A DNA stretch of 64,000 nucleotides from Acanthococcus lagerstroemiae (GCA_031841125.1 CM063112.1:60069722-60133721); one strand, 5' to 3'; positions 45,153-57,420 are shown, numbered from the stretch's first letter. The notes: generated by a model not told the origin, from the letters alone. Translations and numbers: made by a program.

Positions 45153-45368
45153 GGGGTCTGGTTGGCCGAGTGGATAGCGCGCTAGTCTCGGAATCCGGAG
45201 GTCCCGGGTTCGAGCCGACGTAGCGACTCGCTACATTTTGACCTAGGCCGGTTTTTCGGCAAGAAGAAAAGAGGGCTAAGACAGCTCTAAAAGCCTCCCC
45301 GACATCTCTGAGGTAATGCTCGAAAGGGCGGATTCCAGAGCGGGATGAGAGCAAAAACTAGAAAAGAG
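45153..45368 (+). mobile_element. SINE family A copy (plus strand)
   Basis: Same head (GGTCTGGTTGGCCGAGTGG; B box GGTTCGAGCCG) and body as 36079, with an A-rich end CAAAAACTAGAAAAGAG. No clear target duplication. One B-box base differs from the consensus. Confidence 0.85.
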
Positions 45369-45369
45369 G

Positions 45370-46650
45370 GGGTAGCTAGAAATGCACTGAACGATTATCA
45401 ATTAGGGGGCCATATGACGATGCAAATTTCACCTCGATCTGAAAGGCTTTGCTCAATGGTCGAACATGCTACGTGAAAATTCCAGGCTATCGAAGTGTTC
45501 ACGATGCGTAGGAATTTTCGTACAGCGGTGGCCATGCCTGACGAATCCGAGCCAGTATAGCGCGAATTTACGACACATTTTGAAGAAGAAGAAGAAAAAA
45601 AAAAAAAAGAAAAAAAAAGGAAGTCGTTAAGAGCGATAGATTTCGTTTCCTCTCGGGCGCGGCTTCCATCGAAATTCACAATCGAATTTTTCGTCCTACG
45701 TAACCATGTGAGACCTCATTATCGGTCAAATCGTAGTTCAGAAGGTTTCTCGCCCGGCTAGCACGTGAGACGAAATTTTCGTCCACTTATGTAATTTCGA
45801 CGAGCCATTCTTAAGGTAAACAATCGAGTTTTTAAATGCTACGCGGGCCGCATCGCTTCTCCTCGGTATCGTCTTCGCGGCATATTTCCACTTCCGCGGA
45901 AAGACGCGCCGTAGAGTATTTAAAAAAAAGACTCGGCATAACTGGCTTATAATTGTTTACGTCATTTATGTACGTGTGTAAAGGTGTAAGACATTTTTAT
46001 TAGAGTCGATGGTGTGTCTATCAAGGAGCCAGAATTGAAATCCGCTGTTCCAGCGCGCGTCCAGATTAATTCCGAGCGTAAATTCTTCTCTGCGCTAATC
46101 GATTACGTCACGAAGGTAATAAATATTGCTGGAAGGAGAACAAATTTCCGAACGCATCCCAACATACTTGCGGTCGCAAGTTGGAACTAGACTAGACAGA
46201 TTTATAATGGCTGATAAGTCAGACTTTAAGTCGGGCAACGGAAACAAGTATATACCTGTACGATTACGTGATAACATAATGGTAGACTTTTTTGTAGAGA
46301 CGATGGAAAGTTGAACGGGTTGATCTCTATTTCGTAACACGGGGTCAACCAATCCATTTTTTACTCTTCGAACGAATTTTCTGGCGGAAACGGAAGCTTA
46401 TCGCGGGTACACTTCGACCACGAGTGAGGTACATATTGCCGGGCCCGAGGAAAGGGGCAATTACTATCACTCGTGGAGGTGACAGTAATACCATTTTGCC
46501 GCCCTCCCTAGGTCGAATAAAGGAAACTTAAGAATTATAGCTCGCGCATATAAAATGGTAAGTGGGGCTAAGTTCGCTGGACGCCCACTTTCCTTGAAAC
46601 CGGAGTAAGAAATGATTGGATGATGATGATGACGTATTTCTTAGTCTTGA
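45370..46650. other. No gene recognised
   Basis: Contains an A-rich tract (45594-45620). The GC-richer, CG-containing DNA at 45630-46100 looks single-copy. Near 46415-46490 the words CCACGAGTG and CACTCGTGG, and ATTACTATCAC/GTGACAGTAAT, form nested small inverted repeats. Confidence 0.45.
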
Positions 46651-47957
46651 TTTAGGAGAGATTCTTCTTCTTCTTCGTTCGCCCGGTCTGAGGCATCGTG
46701 ATCAGGTAACCGAGTCGACCAGGCTCCTCCAGTTATCTCTGTCTTCAGCTGTCCTGGTACATGATTTCATCGTCTTGCCAATGATTTTCCGTATTAAATC
46801 TACGTATCGTGTGGGTGACCTGCCGCACGACCTGGTCCCTTCTACTCTTCCCTGCACAGTCAGTTTCTCCAGATGCCCCTTCTGATTACGTCACCAAAGT
46901 AACTGAGAATGCGTCTCCTGATGACTGTGCTGAGTCTGTCTTTCACACCAAGTTCTTCGCGTATCGACGCATTCGTCCTCTTCTTGGTCCTAGAGCTTCT
47001 CAGCTTACGTTTATAGCAGTGCATCTCGAAAGCCTCAGTTCGCTGTACGTCGGCGTTTTTCACTTTCCAGCACTCGGCTGCATACAAAAAGATTGGAAAA
47101 ATCAGGGATTTGATTATTTTCAGCTTAGTGTGTTTTGTAACACCATGACTTTTCCAGATTTGTTTGAACTTTCCTACTGCTGTTTTTGCGATTGCCGCTC
47201 TTCTTCTTATTTCTCCTCCTGAGCCGCCTCTGTTGGACACCGTGGAGCCCGAGTATGTGAAGTCTTGCAGTACTTCTATTCCATTCACATCTGTGGTCCC
47301 TGATTGGTTGTCATTCGTGCGGTCGACGATCATAATTTTAGTTTTGGACTTAATCTCAGGTCCGCCGCGGCACTAGCTGCCCCTACTCTCTTCAATAGTT
47401 CCCTCAGTTCTTCTATCGTTGTGGCTAGCAGAGTGGTATCGTCTGCATATCTCAGGTCAGTTATTCGTTTCCCTCATAGCGATACTCCTCCTTCCCATCC
47501 ATCCAGGGCTTCTCTCATAACCCATTCTCCATAGGCGTTGAAAAGGATGGGCTGAGTATGCATCCCTGTCGTACTCCTTCGGCGGTTTTGAAGTGCTGCG
47601 AGAGTTCTCCTTCTACTTGAGCAGACTTGTCTCCGTATAGGCTCTTAAGCAGCGCAATCAGGTGCTTTGGTACTCCTAGTTTTTCTATAAACAACTCCAG
47701 AGTATCCGCCAGCTGACATTATCGAACGCCTTTTTCGTAGTCGATGAAGCATAAATACACTGTCTCGTTGAACTCTCGAGCTTTTTCTATCACCTGGCGA
47801 ATATTGAGAATTTGCTCTCTCGTGCCTCTGCCAGGGACAAAACCAGCCTGTTCTGGCGTTATCTGTGGGAGGTTGTACGCCTTAATCCGTTCGTGCAGGG
47901 TGTTGAGTAAAACCTTGCTTGCGTGTGATATTAGCGAAATTGTTCTGTAGTTTAGAG
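46650..47957 (-). pseudogene. Non-LTR retrotransposon reverse transcriptase, 5'-truncated
   Basis: On the minus strand the RT palm motifs appear in order: NYRTISLISHASKV, EQAGFVPGRGTRE, VYLCFIDYEKG (motif A), EGVRQGCILSP (motif B) and RYADDTTLLA (the catalytic YADD). Then come the thumb and C-terminal region: FTYSGSTVSNRGGSGGEIRRR, KTKLKIIKSLIFPIFLYAAE-like text, and RRRILSYFGDVIRRG followed by LEKLTVQGRVEGTRSCGRSP. The end is Arg-rich with a GAA-triplet tail (about 46660-46680). Frameshifts near 46870, 47550 and 47735 and several stops break it. The endonuclease and the start of RT are missing, the usual 5' truncation. RTE/CR1-superfamily-like; clade not resolved. Confidence 0.85.
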
Positions 47958-47993
47958 TCCAATTTTATACTTTTTTTAAACTTTTGAAAATGA

Positions 47994-48213
47994 TTCTTTT
48001 CTAATTTTACTCTCATAGCCGAGCTCTGGAATCCGTCCTTTCGAGCATTACCTCAGAGACGTCGGGGAGGCTGTTAGGGCTGTCTTAACCTTCTTCTCGT
48101 CTTGCCGAAAAACCGGCCTAGGTCGAAATGTAGCGAGTTGCTACACGGGCTCGAACCCGGGACCTCCGGACTCCGAGACCAACACGCTATCTACTCGGCC
48201 AACCAGACCCCTA
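47994..48213 (-). mobile_element. SINE family A copy with 11-bp target duplication
   Basis: Full-length layout on the minus strand: GGGGTCTGGTTGGCCGAGTA head, B box GGTTCGAGCCC, body and A-rich tail. The flanks TTTGAAAATGA (47983-47993) and TTTGAATATGA (48214-48224) differ at one base. It sits about 35 bp beyond the truncated end of the LINE RT. Confidence 0.8.
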
Positions 48214-48342
48214 TTTGAATATGACTAGAGGATGAGGTACAAATGTGGTACCCCATTTTGTTTTTGAGTGTTGGAGGTCATCGGTAACTTCAAATTGAAC
48301 AAGTAGGTAGTCGAATCGGTGGAGGAAACGCTTGCTTATAAC

Positions 48343-49074
48343 TAGAGACCGGATTTTCCGGCACCAAAATCGGAAAATTCAGCATAATTCGGCATTTAAA
48401 GAAAAAAGTGGGGAAATCAATTTTATCCCATTTACGTTCTCGATAATTAGAGAATTACAGATAAAAGTAGCTGATAGGCTCAACTCTTGCTTTCTTCGAA
48501 TGTTTTAATTCTAATTACAAGTGTAAATATTGATAGAAATAAAAGAAAAGAAAAGACAGTGGCGTCAGAAAGTTGTTTTTTGAGGGGGAAGGGAGGGGAG
48601 TCGACAAACAAGAAAAATGTTTTCTAGTCTCTTAAAAAGTGAAAGAAAGAAATAGTTTGTAAAGTTACAGGAATCTCGTAATTTTATCGAGGCTTCTTTT
48701 TATTGACTTGCTGAATACTCAGTTTCCGTTTCTATTAATGGCGGTGGAGGCAGGGTAAATGATACTGTGTACCCCTCGACGAGACTTACTCTGATATGTG
48801 GAAATAGTACATAACGGCTATATTTGATAATTCGATAGTCGGTAGCGTCATATTCAAGCTGTATTACAATACATCATTCCTTAATTTTATTCGAGAACAA
48901 CAATTTTTTGTGGTTTCGGCATTTTTCCGCATTTTTCGCAGTTTTGGCATGTTTCGGCAAAATGGAATTTTCCCCCTGCGTCCCGTTTCTCATGATTCGA
49001 ACTTATTCATTTGACTCACACTGATTTCGCTCTCAAGGAAAAAAAGGGCCCAATGCCTAGGAATCCGGTCTCTA
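48343..49074. mobile_element. hAT-like non-autonomous element, 732 bp
   Basis: The ends TAGAGACCGGATT and its inverse AATCCGGTCTCTA are perfect over 13 bp. The flanks CTTATAAC (48335-48342) and CCTATAAC (49075-49082) form an 8-bp duplication with one mismatch. TAGAG-type ends and an 8-bp duplication fit hAT. CAGTGGCGTCAGAAAG at 48561 inside may be a nested fragment. No transposase frame. Confidence 0.8.
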
Positions 49075-49082
49075 CCTATAAC

Positions 49083-51100
49083 CCTTTGATATCAGATTTC
49101 AATGTACTTTGTGAGCAGTTGAGCTTTTTCCAAAAAGTGCGAAAACCGACCTCCGAGATTTTTGGGTACAAATGTGGTACCCCTACAACATTTTTTCTGA
49201 ACAGTGAATAAACACACTTTTATCGCGGAAAATGAAATTTATTTCGATGACAAGTAAAAATACAGCATACATTTTACAAGTTTTTTTTAAACCCATTTTT
49301 TCACCCCCTATATCTTGAATCGCATCAATCATATTCATATCGGACCACTTTTTTAATTTTCTACGAAAATCTTTCAATTTTGTTTGCTGCATATCTGTAA
49401 ATAAATGAAAATAAACACATGTTACAAAAAATACCACATTAACCGCACATCACTGCTTGAAAGTTCAAAACTAATTTTCGGCGAATGAGTATGCAATTTT
49501 GAAAAAATTACCAGATTATCTTATAGAGCAAACATTCCTCTTTCGAAAACACTATACTCCGGTTTCTTCCAATTCAAAATTCTGTATTTCATATAAAGTT
49601 GAATAACACACTAATAAAATTTTGGAATTACCAAAAAATGAAAAACGTAAATAACAATCCCATGGTCGTGTAGGAATTTAAGTAGTTTTGGCATAGATGG
49701 TCATTTTCTGGTGTACTCATCACATTTTAGCCACTACCGGGTTTTGGCGGTTCCTACTTATTCAGATAGCATGGGGTATCATATTACCCGTAGGGTACCG
49801 TATTTGTACCGCTTCCCAGTGTTCAAAAGTTGTCATTTGGCACCAAATGAAAATGTACAAAATTTTAGCCCGATGGTGTTCTGAGGAAGGGACTTCTCTT
49901 CTGTGAAAAATGTCAGAACTCCGTTTAATCTTCCCCAAGTGAGAAGGAGAGACTAGTGAGACCTCCTATCAAATGAAAATTCTGCTACGTTCATACGGCG
50001 CAGGATCACAACTTTTAATCATCAGCAATTTTCAGATTTCGAAAATAGTGCAAAATAGAACCCATTGGAAGGGGGGAATACTTAAAACACTTTTCATTAT
50101 CCTTAAATTAAGTTTCTCAGGCCAGAATATGCAGTTTTCTCAATTTGGAGACAAAACAATTTTATCGCGCATATAGGATAGGGGTAACTTTTTAGGAACG
50201 ATGAGAGAAATCAATATTCACCGACTTTTGCTGTTCCAAAATAATAATTTGAACAAGTTTTGAAAATAAGAAACCAAGAAATTTTCTGTGGTTTGTTTGT
50301 CACATTCATCATGATTTTTCGCTTACGGGGGGGGGGGCAATACTTCGAGGTTTTTTTTTTCTCTCTCTCTCTTTAACGAGAAGCTTAGTGCCATATAAGG
50401 CTATCTGTTGTGGTAATGTTGGTACATTTAGAAGAATGTGTCTAAAATAATTTTGAATTTTTAAAAGTTATACTCCAGGAATGGCGTCTTTGTCAGATAG
50501 TAATAATATATTTAAAAAATGTTGAAAGAAAAAAGTTTAAAAGCTAGTGTAGAAGCCCTACAGTTTTCTAAATAGAATAATGCATGTAAGCGCATAATTT
50601 TCTGCTACAATGTTTCTTAAAACATAAAAAGTCTCCTGAAATACTTGCGAGTTTGAGCGTATTTAATTTAATAAAAATGAGTCATCTTAATGAGATCCGG
50701 CAAAGGGGCAAATGAACAAACCAACCATTTTTCCCTTCCCCTCCCGCGTTGTGGATTCTCTAAAAATACATGTTTATAAGAAAAGAAAAAAAGAAAAAAA
50801 AAGCAAAGAAAAAAAACATGAAAAACAATTTCTTCTTCTTGAAATTAATCTTCTTGTGTTCTTGACATATCTTACTATTCCCCATTTTCATTCACTCCTC
50901 TTTACACCCCCACCCCCGCCTTTTTCGTAACTTTCTATGGACTATTTAGGTCCTATTAGAAACTTTTAATATGGCCTTTTTTGGAGTTTTTAGTGTCTAG
51001 AAATCCGGGCCCTGTAAATGATAATTTTGGTAATGATCCGTAACTGATGATCTGTTCAATAAGAGCGTTATTAAAAATTTAACTTACGAAGGTTTCATCT
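49083..51100. other. No gene recognised; GGTACAAATGTGGTACC words
   Basis: The near-palindromic word GGTACAAATGTGGTACC occurs at 49168 (and at 48234), and in inverse, diverged form at 49791. The last two could bound a ~640-bp element, but there is no duplication to prove it. Also a G run at 50327-50337 and a CT microsatellite near 50361. Confidence 0.35.
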
Positions 51101-51104
51101 CGTT

Positions 51105-51290
51105 ACATTTTAGACTCGAGAATTTTTTTCTTTTTGTGCTCGTCGATTTTTTCCACTTGTGAAGTAAAACTTTGAGTAAAATAGTGGGTCCGCCATTATT
51201 TTATCTACAAAATGCTTACCGCCTCCTCACCCTCAAAATGTCTCATTTACATTATAGGATTAAGATCAGCCTGCAAAGAATTGCGGCATG
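51105..51290 (+). repeat. ~180-bp dispersed repeat, copy 1
   Basis: AAGTAAAACTTTGAGTAAAA then GTGGGTCCGCCATTATTTTA matches two tandem units at 54655-55025. Non-coding. Confidence 0.5.
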
Positions 51291-51294
51291 GAAT

Positions 51295-52105
51295 ATAACA
51301 AATTAGAATTTGGACTTTTATTTATTTGTGAAAAAGTAACTTTCTTATGAAATCATAAAAAGTCTTAAAACATAGATCTTTCCAGAACAAACAATGGCAG
51401 ACAGTTACTTCGAAGAACAATTATTAGTCAAACCTGGCCCCTTCTTCTCACTTTTCAGCTAGCCGGCAAGACCCTTAATCCAAAAGCTAAGATATCCGTA
51501 GCTCTCTAACACTTACAAACAAAATAGAAAAATTAGCTATACTGAAAATGCTATTTTAACAAGCATAACAAAAACTTACTTAATCTGATAATCTTGTTTT
51601 GAATGTTGTTTCCGTAAAGCACTGAATTGTTTTACATCTTACATAGGTACTGAAAAAACATTACCTCCCTCAATTAACATCAGCCTGTCTCCCTTCTCCC
51701 TTGGTAATACAATTCATCGATTTAAAAATTGAGAATAAAATGTATGTAGGAAAGATTTGCCCCATTTGGACCCCCTTGGAGACCTGGGCTGGTCATGGGC
51801 CTGTTCTGAGAAATAACTCATTTAGAATGAAGGTATTATTCGATTAGATACAACTGCTTTCTCATTTCCCACTGAGAAACGAAAAGCCACGAAAGAAGCC
51901 AGATGGCGAAGTTCTCAATTTATCACATTCTTTGAAATACAACCAATTCACTGATATTACTGCGTCGCCAAATTTGGACCAATTATCACGATTTTCAGAT
52001 TTAGAATTATAGGTTCTCCAGCAACCTCGTTCTGAAATCATGCATCAATATAGCTACAGTATAGCTGGACCCAGAACCCAGAAACGTACCGAAGATTATT
52101 ATTTT
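51295..52105. other. No gene recognised
   Basis: AT-rich sequence without supported frames. Confidence 0.5.
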
Positions 52106-52108
52106 TTC

Positions 52109-52127
52109 GGGGGGGGGGGGGGGGGGG
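52109..52127 (+). repeat. Poly(G) tract of 19
   Basis: The longest of many G/C homopolymers in the window (others at 3988, 37192, 50327 and 58418). Able in principle to form G-rich structures; length may be affected by sequencing error. Confidence 0.9.
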
Positions 52128-52149
52128 TGAAAGTCACGATTGATTCAAC

Positions 52150-52335
52150 TGAAAAATCCTCAAGTGTCAAAGCAAAAAAAAAAGCTTTTGTAGTCTTGTT
52201 GGATATTTCCCAAATTCTCAACTCAAAATTCCCAAGTAACAAAAGCAAAAGAAAAAACACTTTTGATTTTGAACCCTGGATTTTCCCAATCCTACGAAAT
52301 TGTAAACTTCAGCCTGACTTGAATGGATAAAATTT
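52150..52335 (-). repeat. ~70-bp repeat family, inverted copy
   Basis: In reverse complement: ACTTGGGAATTTTGAGTTGA, ATATCCAACAAG and CTTTTTTTTTTGCTTTGACA, the same order as the tandem units at 61215-61430. Two units. Confidence 0.6.
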
Positions 52336-52339
52336 TCCC

Positions 52340-53390
52340 AAAATTGGGAGTAAGCCCCCCAATTCCTGTGGGAAGCTCCCCCCCCCAGTACTCTTGGCTA
52401 AATCTCGCATAAATCGATAAAATGAACGAACGAAGTTATTACGAATGAAGTTCTTTAACGAGTATCAGAGTACAAGTATTGTCTCAGGTATAAAGGTCTC
52501 CAAGCTTTCAACTTCAAGCAACGGATTCTTTTATTTAGGAACCGGTATTGCGTTTATTTTAGTACAGAGTTCTGGAAATTATAGTACGAACTTGTACACA
52601 AATATACAAATTCACTAACCGAAACAGTGGTAGAATAACTAGTAAATGGTTACGATTGAAGTTTGCCGGTTCGAAGCGATTTATTAGCGTATTTCTTCGA
52701 AGGTGGTTATCATGACGACGTTTCCGGTTTGCGTCTGGTCCGATGACGACGGAAATCGGATTTGAAGCTGACGTTTTAATCGCATCATCAATTTACAACC
52801 TGAGAGCTCGAATTGTCATAATAGAAGTTTCCGGATCGAAATGAAATCTATGGTGTTATTACGATCAGTAATAGAAATGTCTCTCGTATTGATATTGCAT
52901 TCGTAATAGCACGCAAAGCTCTGAGATTATTGGACTCGTAAAGAGTCTGTAAAAAGGAATTTCATTGTGAAGCATTTCTTGAAAAAAGAGCATTCTCACT
53001 TTGTAAAAAACAATTTTCATTTATCAAGGCGAGAGTTTGCAACTATTTGTTCATATATTTCATCATACCGACGACTCAGACGAAAAAAATGTTGCATGAA
53101 CGACATTCATACAAATAGAGAAATGGGCGTGAATTGGGAAACGACAATTTAACAACATTTCTAGAGTTAAATCGCGAGATTTGGAAACAACAACATTGAA
53201 CAAGGTCTCATTCTTTGTCTACTCAAATTTCCATTACAAGACTAAATGCAATTTTAAATTTTGTTGTGAGAATTTCTTGAACCACAAATCGTTCCAGATA
53301 ATTGAAGTTTGAAAAAGTTCGGAAGTTTCCTACAATCAACAAACGTCGTAACGGAGTTTTTCCAAAGAATTTTTACAAAATTCCGAGTTG
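52340..53390. other. No gene recognised
   Basis: The stretch 52600-52900 is richer in CG and looks unique. No domain-bearing open frame. Confidence 0.45.
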
Positions 53391-53394
53391 GTCT

Positions 53395-53650
53395 ACAAAT
53401 CTAAATGAGCCTTACAAGTTTAAAGCCAAATGTAACTATTCCAGAATACATAACGACTTTTAAGCCAAAATAAGTTACAGCGAGTTTAGAGTGAGTCTGA
53501 ATGAGTCCGGAAGCGTTCTAACCGTCTCAGGGTGACCGAATATGTCTTAGTTGAACCTAAATGAATTTAAAGTCTATGATATCTGAATAAGATCCAAAGA
53601 AGTCGTCATGAATATAACGAGTCTCGTGAAATCTAAGACAAAACAATTGA
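53395..53650. repeat. AGTC array 4, 10-11-bp period
   Basis: AGTTTAGAGTG, AGTCTGAATG and AGTCCGGAAGC are consecutive at 11, 10 and 11 bp, continuing in weaker form to ~53650. Confidence 0.65.
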
Positions 53651-53889
53651 CATTTCAGAGTACCTAGTCTTCTTCAGCATATCCAACCTCAGTGGTACAG
53701 CTATCAATTTCTTAAGAAATGGCATAAGGTCGACATATCCCTACTCTTAATTTAGTTAATGATGATGAAATTTGGTATTTCAGAATAGCTTTGTTCATTG
53801 CATAGTAAAATTTTCAATTTCCTGTGATTCGTAGTTTTTCATTTTTCCAAATTATAATTTTTTTCGGAGGGGAGGGGGGATCGGTCTAA

Positions 53890-54615
53890 TGTTACTTCTA
53901 GCTCAATCTAGTCTTAGTGACTTCAGTTTAGATGAATTTTATGCCCTCTGAAGAGAACGGTGAGAATATTCTAAGTCATATGGAAGTACTTTCTTCTTTT
54001 CCTAATTTGCCCTCAACCCGAGCCCTGGAATCCGCCCTTTCGAGCATTACTTCAGAGACGTCGGGGAGGTTGTTACGGCTATCTTAGCCCTCTTCCCTTC
54101 TGGCCGAAAAACCGGCCTAGGTCGAAATCTGGCACGTTGCTACGTGGGCTCGAACCCGGGACCCCCGGAATCCGAGACCAACGCGCTATCTACTCGGCCA
54201 ACCCTACCTCAAGTCATATGGAAGTATGATACGTCTTAAAAAGTCCCGAGGAAGTCTGAAGGAACCCTAACGGGTCCTAGGGAAGAACGAGAGAGTTGTA
54301 ATAAAACCAAAGGGCAGGCAATACACTCTTAATTGTGTCTGTATGATTTCCAAAAATACATACACATAAGACTTTGAAAAGAATCTGATTCCTAACGAGC
54401 CCTGACAAGTCTGCTTGAGTTATAAGCCAGTTGAAACTAGTTTCAGCGAATCCTGAGGACATCTGAGGGAGTCCCAATGAGTCTTGAAGGACGGTCTAAT
54501 ATGTCTTAGCGATGTCTAAATGATCTGAACAAGTGTTCAAATAAGTTTGAAAAGAGCCTCATGAGACTTACCAGGTCCTGAAGGAGTCTGAATGAATCTC
54601 GACCAATAGCGCAAA
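53890..54615. repeat. AGTC array 5, interrupted by a SINE
   Basis: Units such as AGTCCCGAGGA, AGTCTGAAGG, AGTCCCAATG, AGTCTTGAAGG and AGTCTGAATG. The SINE at 53989-54210 duplicated 16 bp of the array, including one AAGTCATATGG unit. Confidence 0.7.
53989..54210 (-). mobile_element. SINE family A copy with perfect 16-bp target duplication
   Basis: Flanked by AAGTCATATGGAAGTA at 53973-53988 and 54211-54226. Head with GTTGGCCGAGTAGATAGCGC and B box GGTTCGAGCCC, body, A-rich tail, read on the minus strand. The best-delimited SINE here, giving an element length of 222 bp. Confidence 0.92.
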
Positions 54616-54654
54616 TGAAGAAGGATACCCCCCCCCCCATCCTCCGAGCTAGGA

Positions 54655-55025
54655 ACAAAGTAAAATTTTACAGCTTGTGGAATAACATTTTGGATTCGAG
54701 TCTTTGCTAGTCCAGTAAAAATTTGAGCAAAATTGTGGCTCCACTATTTTACCTACAACATTTTTACCTCCGCCCCGCCCAAAACACGCCCTGTTTACTC
54801 TGCTTGTTCTGACAGGGTTTGCATGGGCTCGTAAAATTTTACAGCTTGTGGAACTAGACTCGAAATCTTTTCTTTTACTCAGAAATTGTTTTTTGCTTGT
54901 TAAGTAAAAATTTTAGGGCAATTGTGGGTCCGCTATCTGTAAAATTTATTGTTAATACCACTCCCCCACTATCTCATAGAAGAACGTCCTGTTCTGTTTA
55001 CGCTACTGATCCTGATATGGATTGG
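54655..55025 (+). repeat. ~180-bp repeat, two tandem units
   Basis: GTAAAATTTTACAGCTTGTG starts units at about 54660 and 54833. Each continues through an AAGTAAAAATTT/GTGGGTCCGC-type middle and a CCTGTTT end. Related to 51105-51290. Confidence 0.65.
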
Positions 55026-55029
55026 ATGA

Positions 55030-56050
55030 GCCCATTAATTACAATAAAATCCGAAAAGAGTCAATCACAGTTTCGACGAGCCAATACTGGCTATAAGTCT
55101 GAATCCTAACACAGTCAAGGAACCCGAAACAGTTATGGTGAATTTACATTCAAGTCGGCGACTTCAAGCTAACACACAACACAGCTACACAATGTTGGCG
55201 ACATCCTCCTTAAACCGGCGTTTATCGGTTCGGGGAGAAGTTGTCCGCGACATGTCTCTGATAGGTTTGCGACAAAGTTGGGGAAAAAATTTAAGTCCGT
55301 AACTGTCGCCGACATTTAAAAGTTTGTTCACAACATGTCGCGTACTCGAATGTAAATCCACCATCACAATGAAATCTGAATGAGTCTTATAGGAATATTA
55401 ACAAACTAAGGCTCACTGCATCTAAATGACTCGAAATTAGTTTTAAGACTGAGTCCTAATAAGCCCTAAGGACAGCCCAGCAAGTCTTGTGTCTAAATGA
55501 TTTTCAAAAAAGTGTTCAAATGAGTCTGAAAAGAGTCTAATTAGTCCTGACAAGCCCTAAAGACAAGAGTCCCAAGAATAGCTCAGTTATTCTTAGCCAT
55601 GTTGTGGACTCTAAAAAAACCTAAATGAGTTTTAACGACTCTGAAGGCGTCCTGAGGACGACCAACTAAATCTTACCGGTGTCTAGGTGATTTTTCAAGT
55701 GTCCATATGAACAGAAAGAGTTTCATGAGTCTGAACTGGTCCTAAAGAAGTCTAAATAAGTCCTGACAGAATTTAAATGAGCCCTCCGCTAATCACAATG
55801 ATATCATGAAGAAGGTAATTAGTCTTAACTAGTCAACACTGGCTTCATAAGATTGAATGTGTCCGTATGAGCTCTAAGGACGTCTGAATGATTTTCAACA
55901 CGGTATGAATAAGCTCCAATGAGTCACAACAAAATTTGAGTGAGTCTTATCGAAGTCTTAACGAATGTTAGTTCGGGCTTAATGGGTCTAAATACGTCTT
56001 AGGGCTGAGCGAGACTTAATGAGCTTCAAAGACGGGGGTAATTCAAAATT
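55030..56050. repeat. AGTC array 6, interrupted by a MITE
   Basis: Units such as AGTCTTATAGG, AGTCCTAATAAG, AGTCTGAAAAG and AGTCCTGACAAG at ~10-11-bp steps on both sides of the element at 55135-55364. Confidence 0.65.
55135..55364. mobile_element. MITE with GGTGRATTTACATTC ends, 230 bp
   Basis: ATGGTGAATTTACATTCAAG at the left and the inverse of ATGGTGGATTTACATTCGAG at the right; the inverted ends continue less perfectly to a GCGAC. The interior repeats GTCGGCGAC/GTCGCCGAC/GCGACA words. No clear target duplication. It splits AGTC array 6. Confidence 0.7.
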
Positions 56051-56054
56051 TGAG

Positions 56055-57200
56055 GTCCTGAAAGACCACTGGGATTAGATCGGGACAGAAAGAGTCGACA
56101 CTGAGTCCGTGATATCCAAAGGCGGTCGTTTCGAGGAGCTCAGAAACTCCAGTTCCTAATTCGAAATTCGTAAAACCCAATTTTGAAATTGAATTTTTCC
56201 TTGGGAGAGGGGGACTCCCCAGTGAATCTTATTTCGAATTTTCATTTGGTTTGTGAAATACTTCTTGGACATTTTGTGATCCTTTGAAATCGGCGGTGGC
56301 GTGGAAAACCACCAGCCAGATTTTACTTGGTGCATACCAGACCAAAATGTCTCGTTTCCAGCCATTGACGCTGAGGTGTTTTTGATTATTCTAAATTTTG
56401 TTCTTAATTATGTGTTCATGGAAAATGAATACTGCATTGATTTCTCCTTTAGCTGCAAACGTATCCGCTTCCTCTGCCGAAAAGTAAGTGAAAGTGGTGC
56501 ATCCGCTACTCCAGAATTTCCCCATAGTCTCATCTTCATTTTCCTGTTAATGCTCGTTTTCCCTGATTGAATCGAAATTAAAATTGCTTAGTTATCTCTC
56601 AAAAACTGAGGTAAATACTCGCGTGTTACACTTTTACGTCCGGCACTTCTGAAGTGCTATTCTCCAGAAACGGAGAATATTAAGGTGTTTTTTTCCATAA
56701 TATTTAGTTTATGTGTAGTAGAGAATGTCCAACAAGTTTACAGAACAGAAGCATCCACATTTAGGGAGGGAGACAACTGTTGTTCACGACGGTAGACATC
56801 TAGTGCATAAGGAAATCCCTGATATTCGCGACTACGGACAAAACAACTTCAGGAAAATTTCCTTTTCCAAAAATTTTTGAAAATTATGCTATCAAAGCGC
56901 CAATTACGATTTGCCACTTGGATCGGGTCCAGGGATCAAAACTGTACCCGTATATTGAATTTGTTGTGCTGAAAAATGTAGAAAGACCAATCAGGGACTG
57001 GCCGCAAAACGGACTTAACAGAACTTTACGCCATCTCTTCTGAAAATGTGAAGTTACTGACAGTATGTTGAAGTTTTTAACATTTTACTTCCAATCTTTC
57101 TGAATGATAATACCACTTTATTGAGAAGATATGTAAAAATATGTTAAAATACGAACTAAAACTATAAAAACAAAATAACAAAACAACCTTAATCTGGTCC
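56055..57200. other. No gene recognised
   Basis: The overlapping frames at 56156-56365 (minus) and 56301-56570 (plus) have no domain. No splice pairing is seen. Confidence 0.45.
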
Positions 57201-57205
57201 ATTTA

Positions 57206-57420
57206 ATAAGAAGAAACAAATGGAACTGGGAGGGACATGTAGGGAAAATGTACGACAATAGATGGACATACAGAACAACTTTTTGGTGCAGAATACAGAA
57301 GGAACGCAAAAAAGGAAGACAGAAGGCTAGATGGGTCCAACCTCCTAAATGAAGGCGACGGCGACAAAGCAGGGAGTGAAGAATACTTTAGGGATGGTGG
57401 ATAAGTTGTAAATCTTTTCT
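57206..57420 (+). pseudogene. LINE ORF2 C-terminal tail
   Basis: Reads KWNWEGHVGKMYDNRWTYRT, then ERKKGRQKARWVQPP and a stop; compare the usual KWRWAGHVARM.DNRWT...KR.RGRPKTRW ending of LINE polymerases. About 45 well-matching codons remain, followed by degraded sequence. Same type as 30058-30505. Confidence 0.75.

Noticed and set aside
47164..47534. Plus-strand open frames over the RT region
   Set aside because: They are antisense shadows of the LINE reverse transcriptase at 46650-47957.
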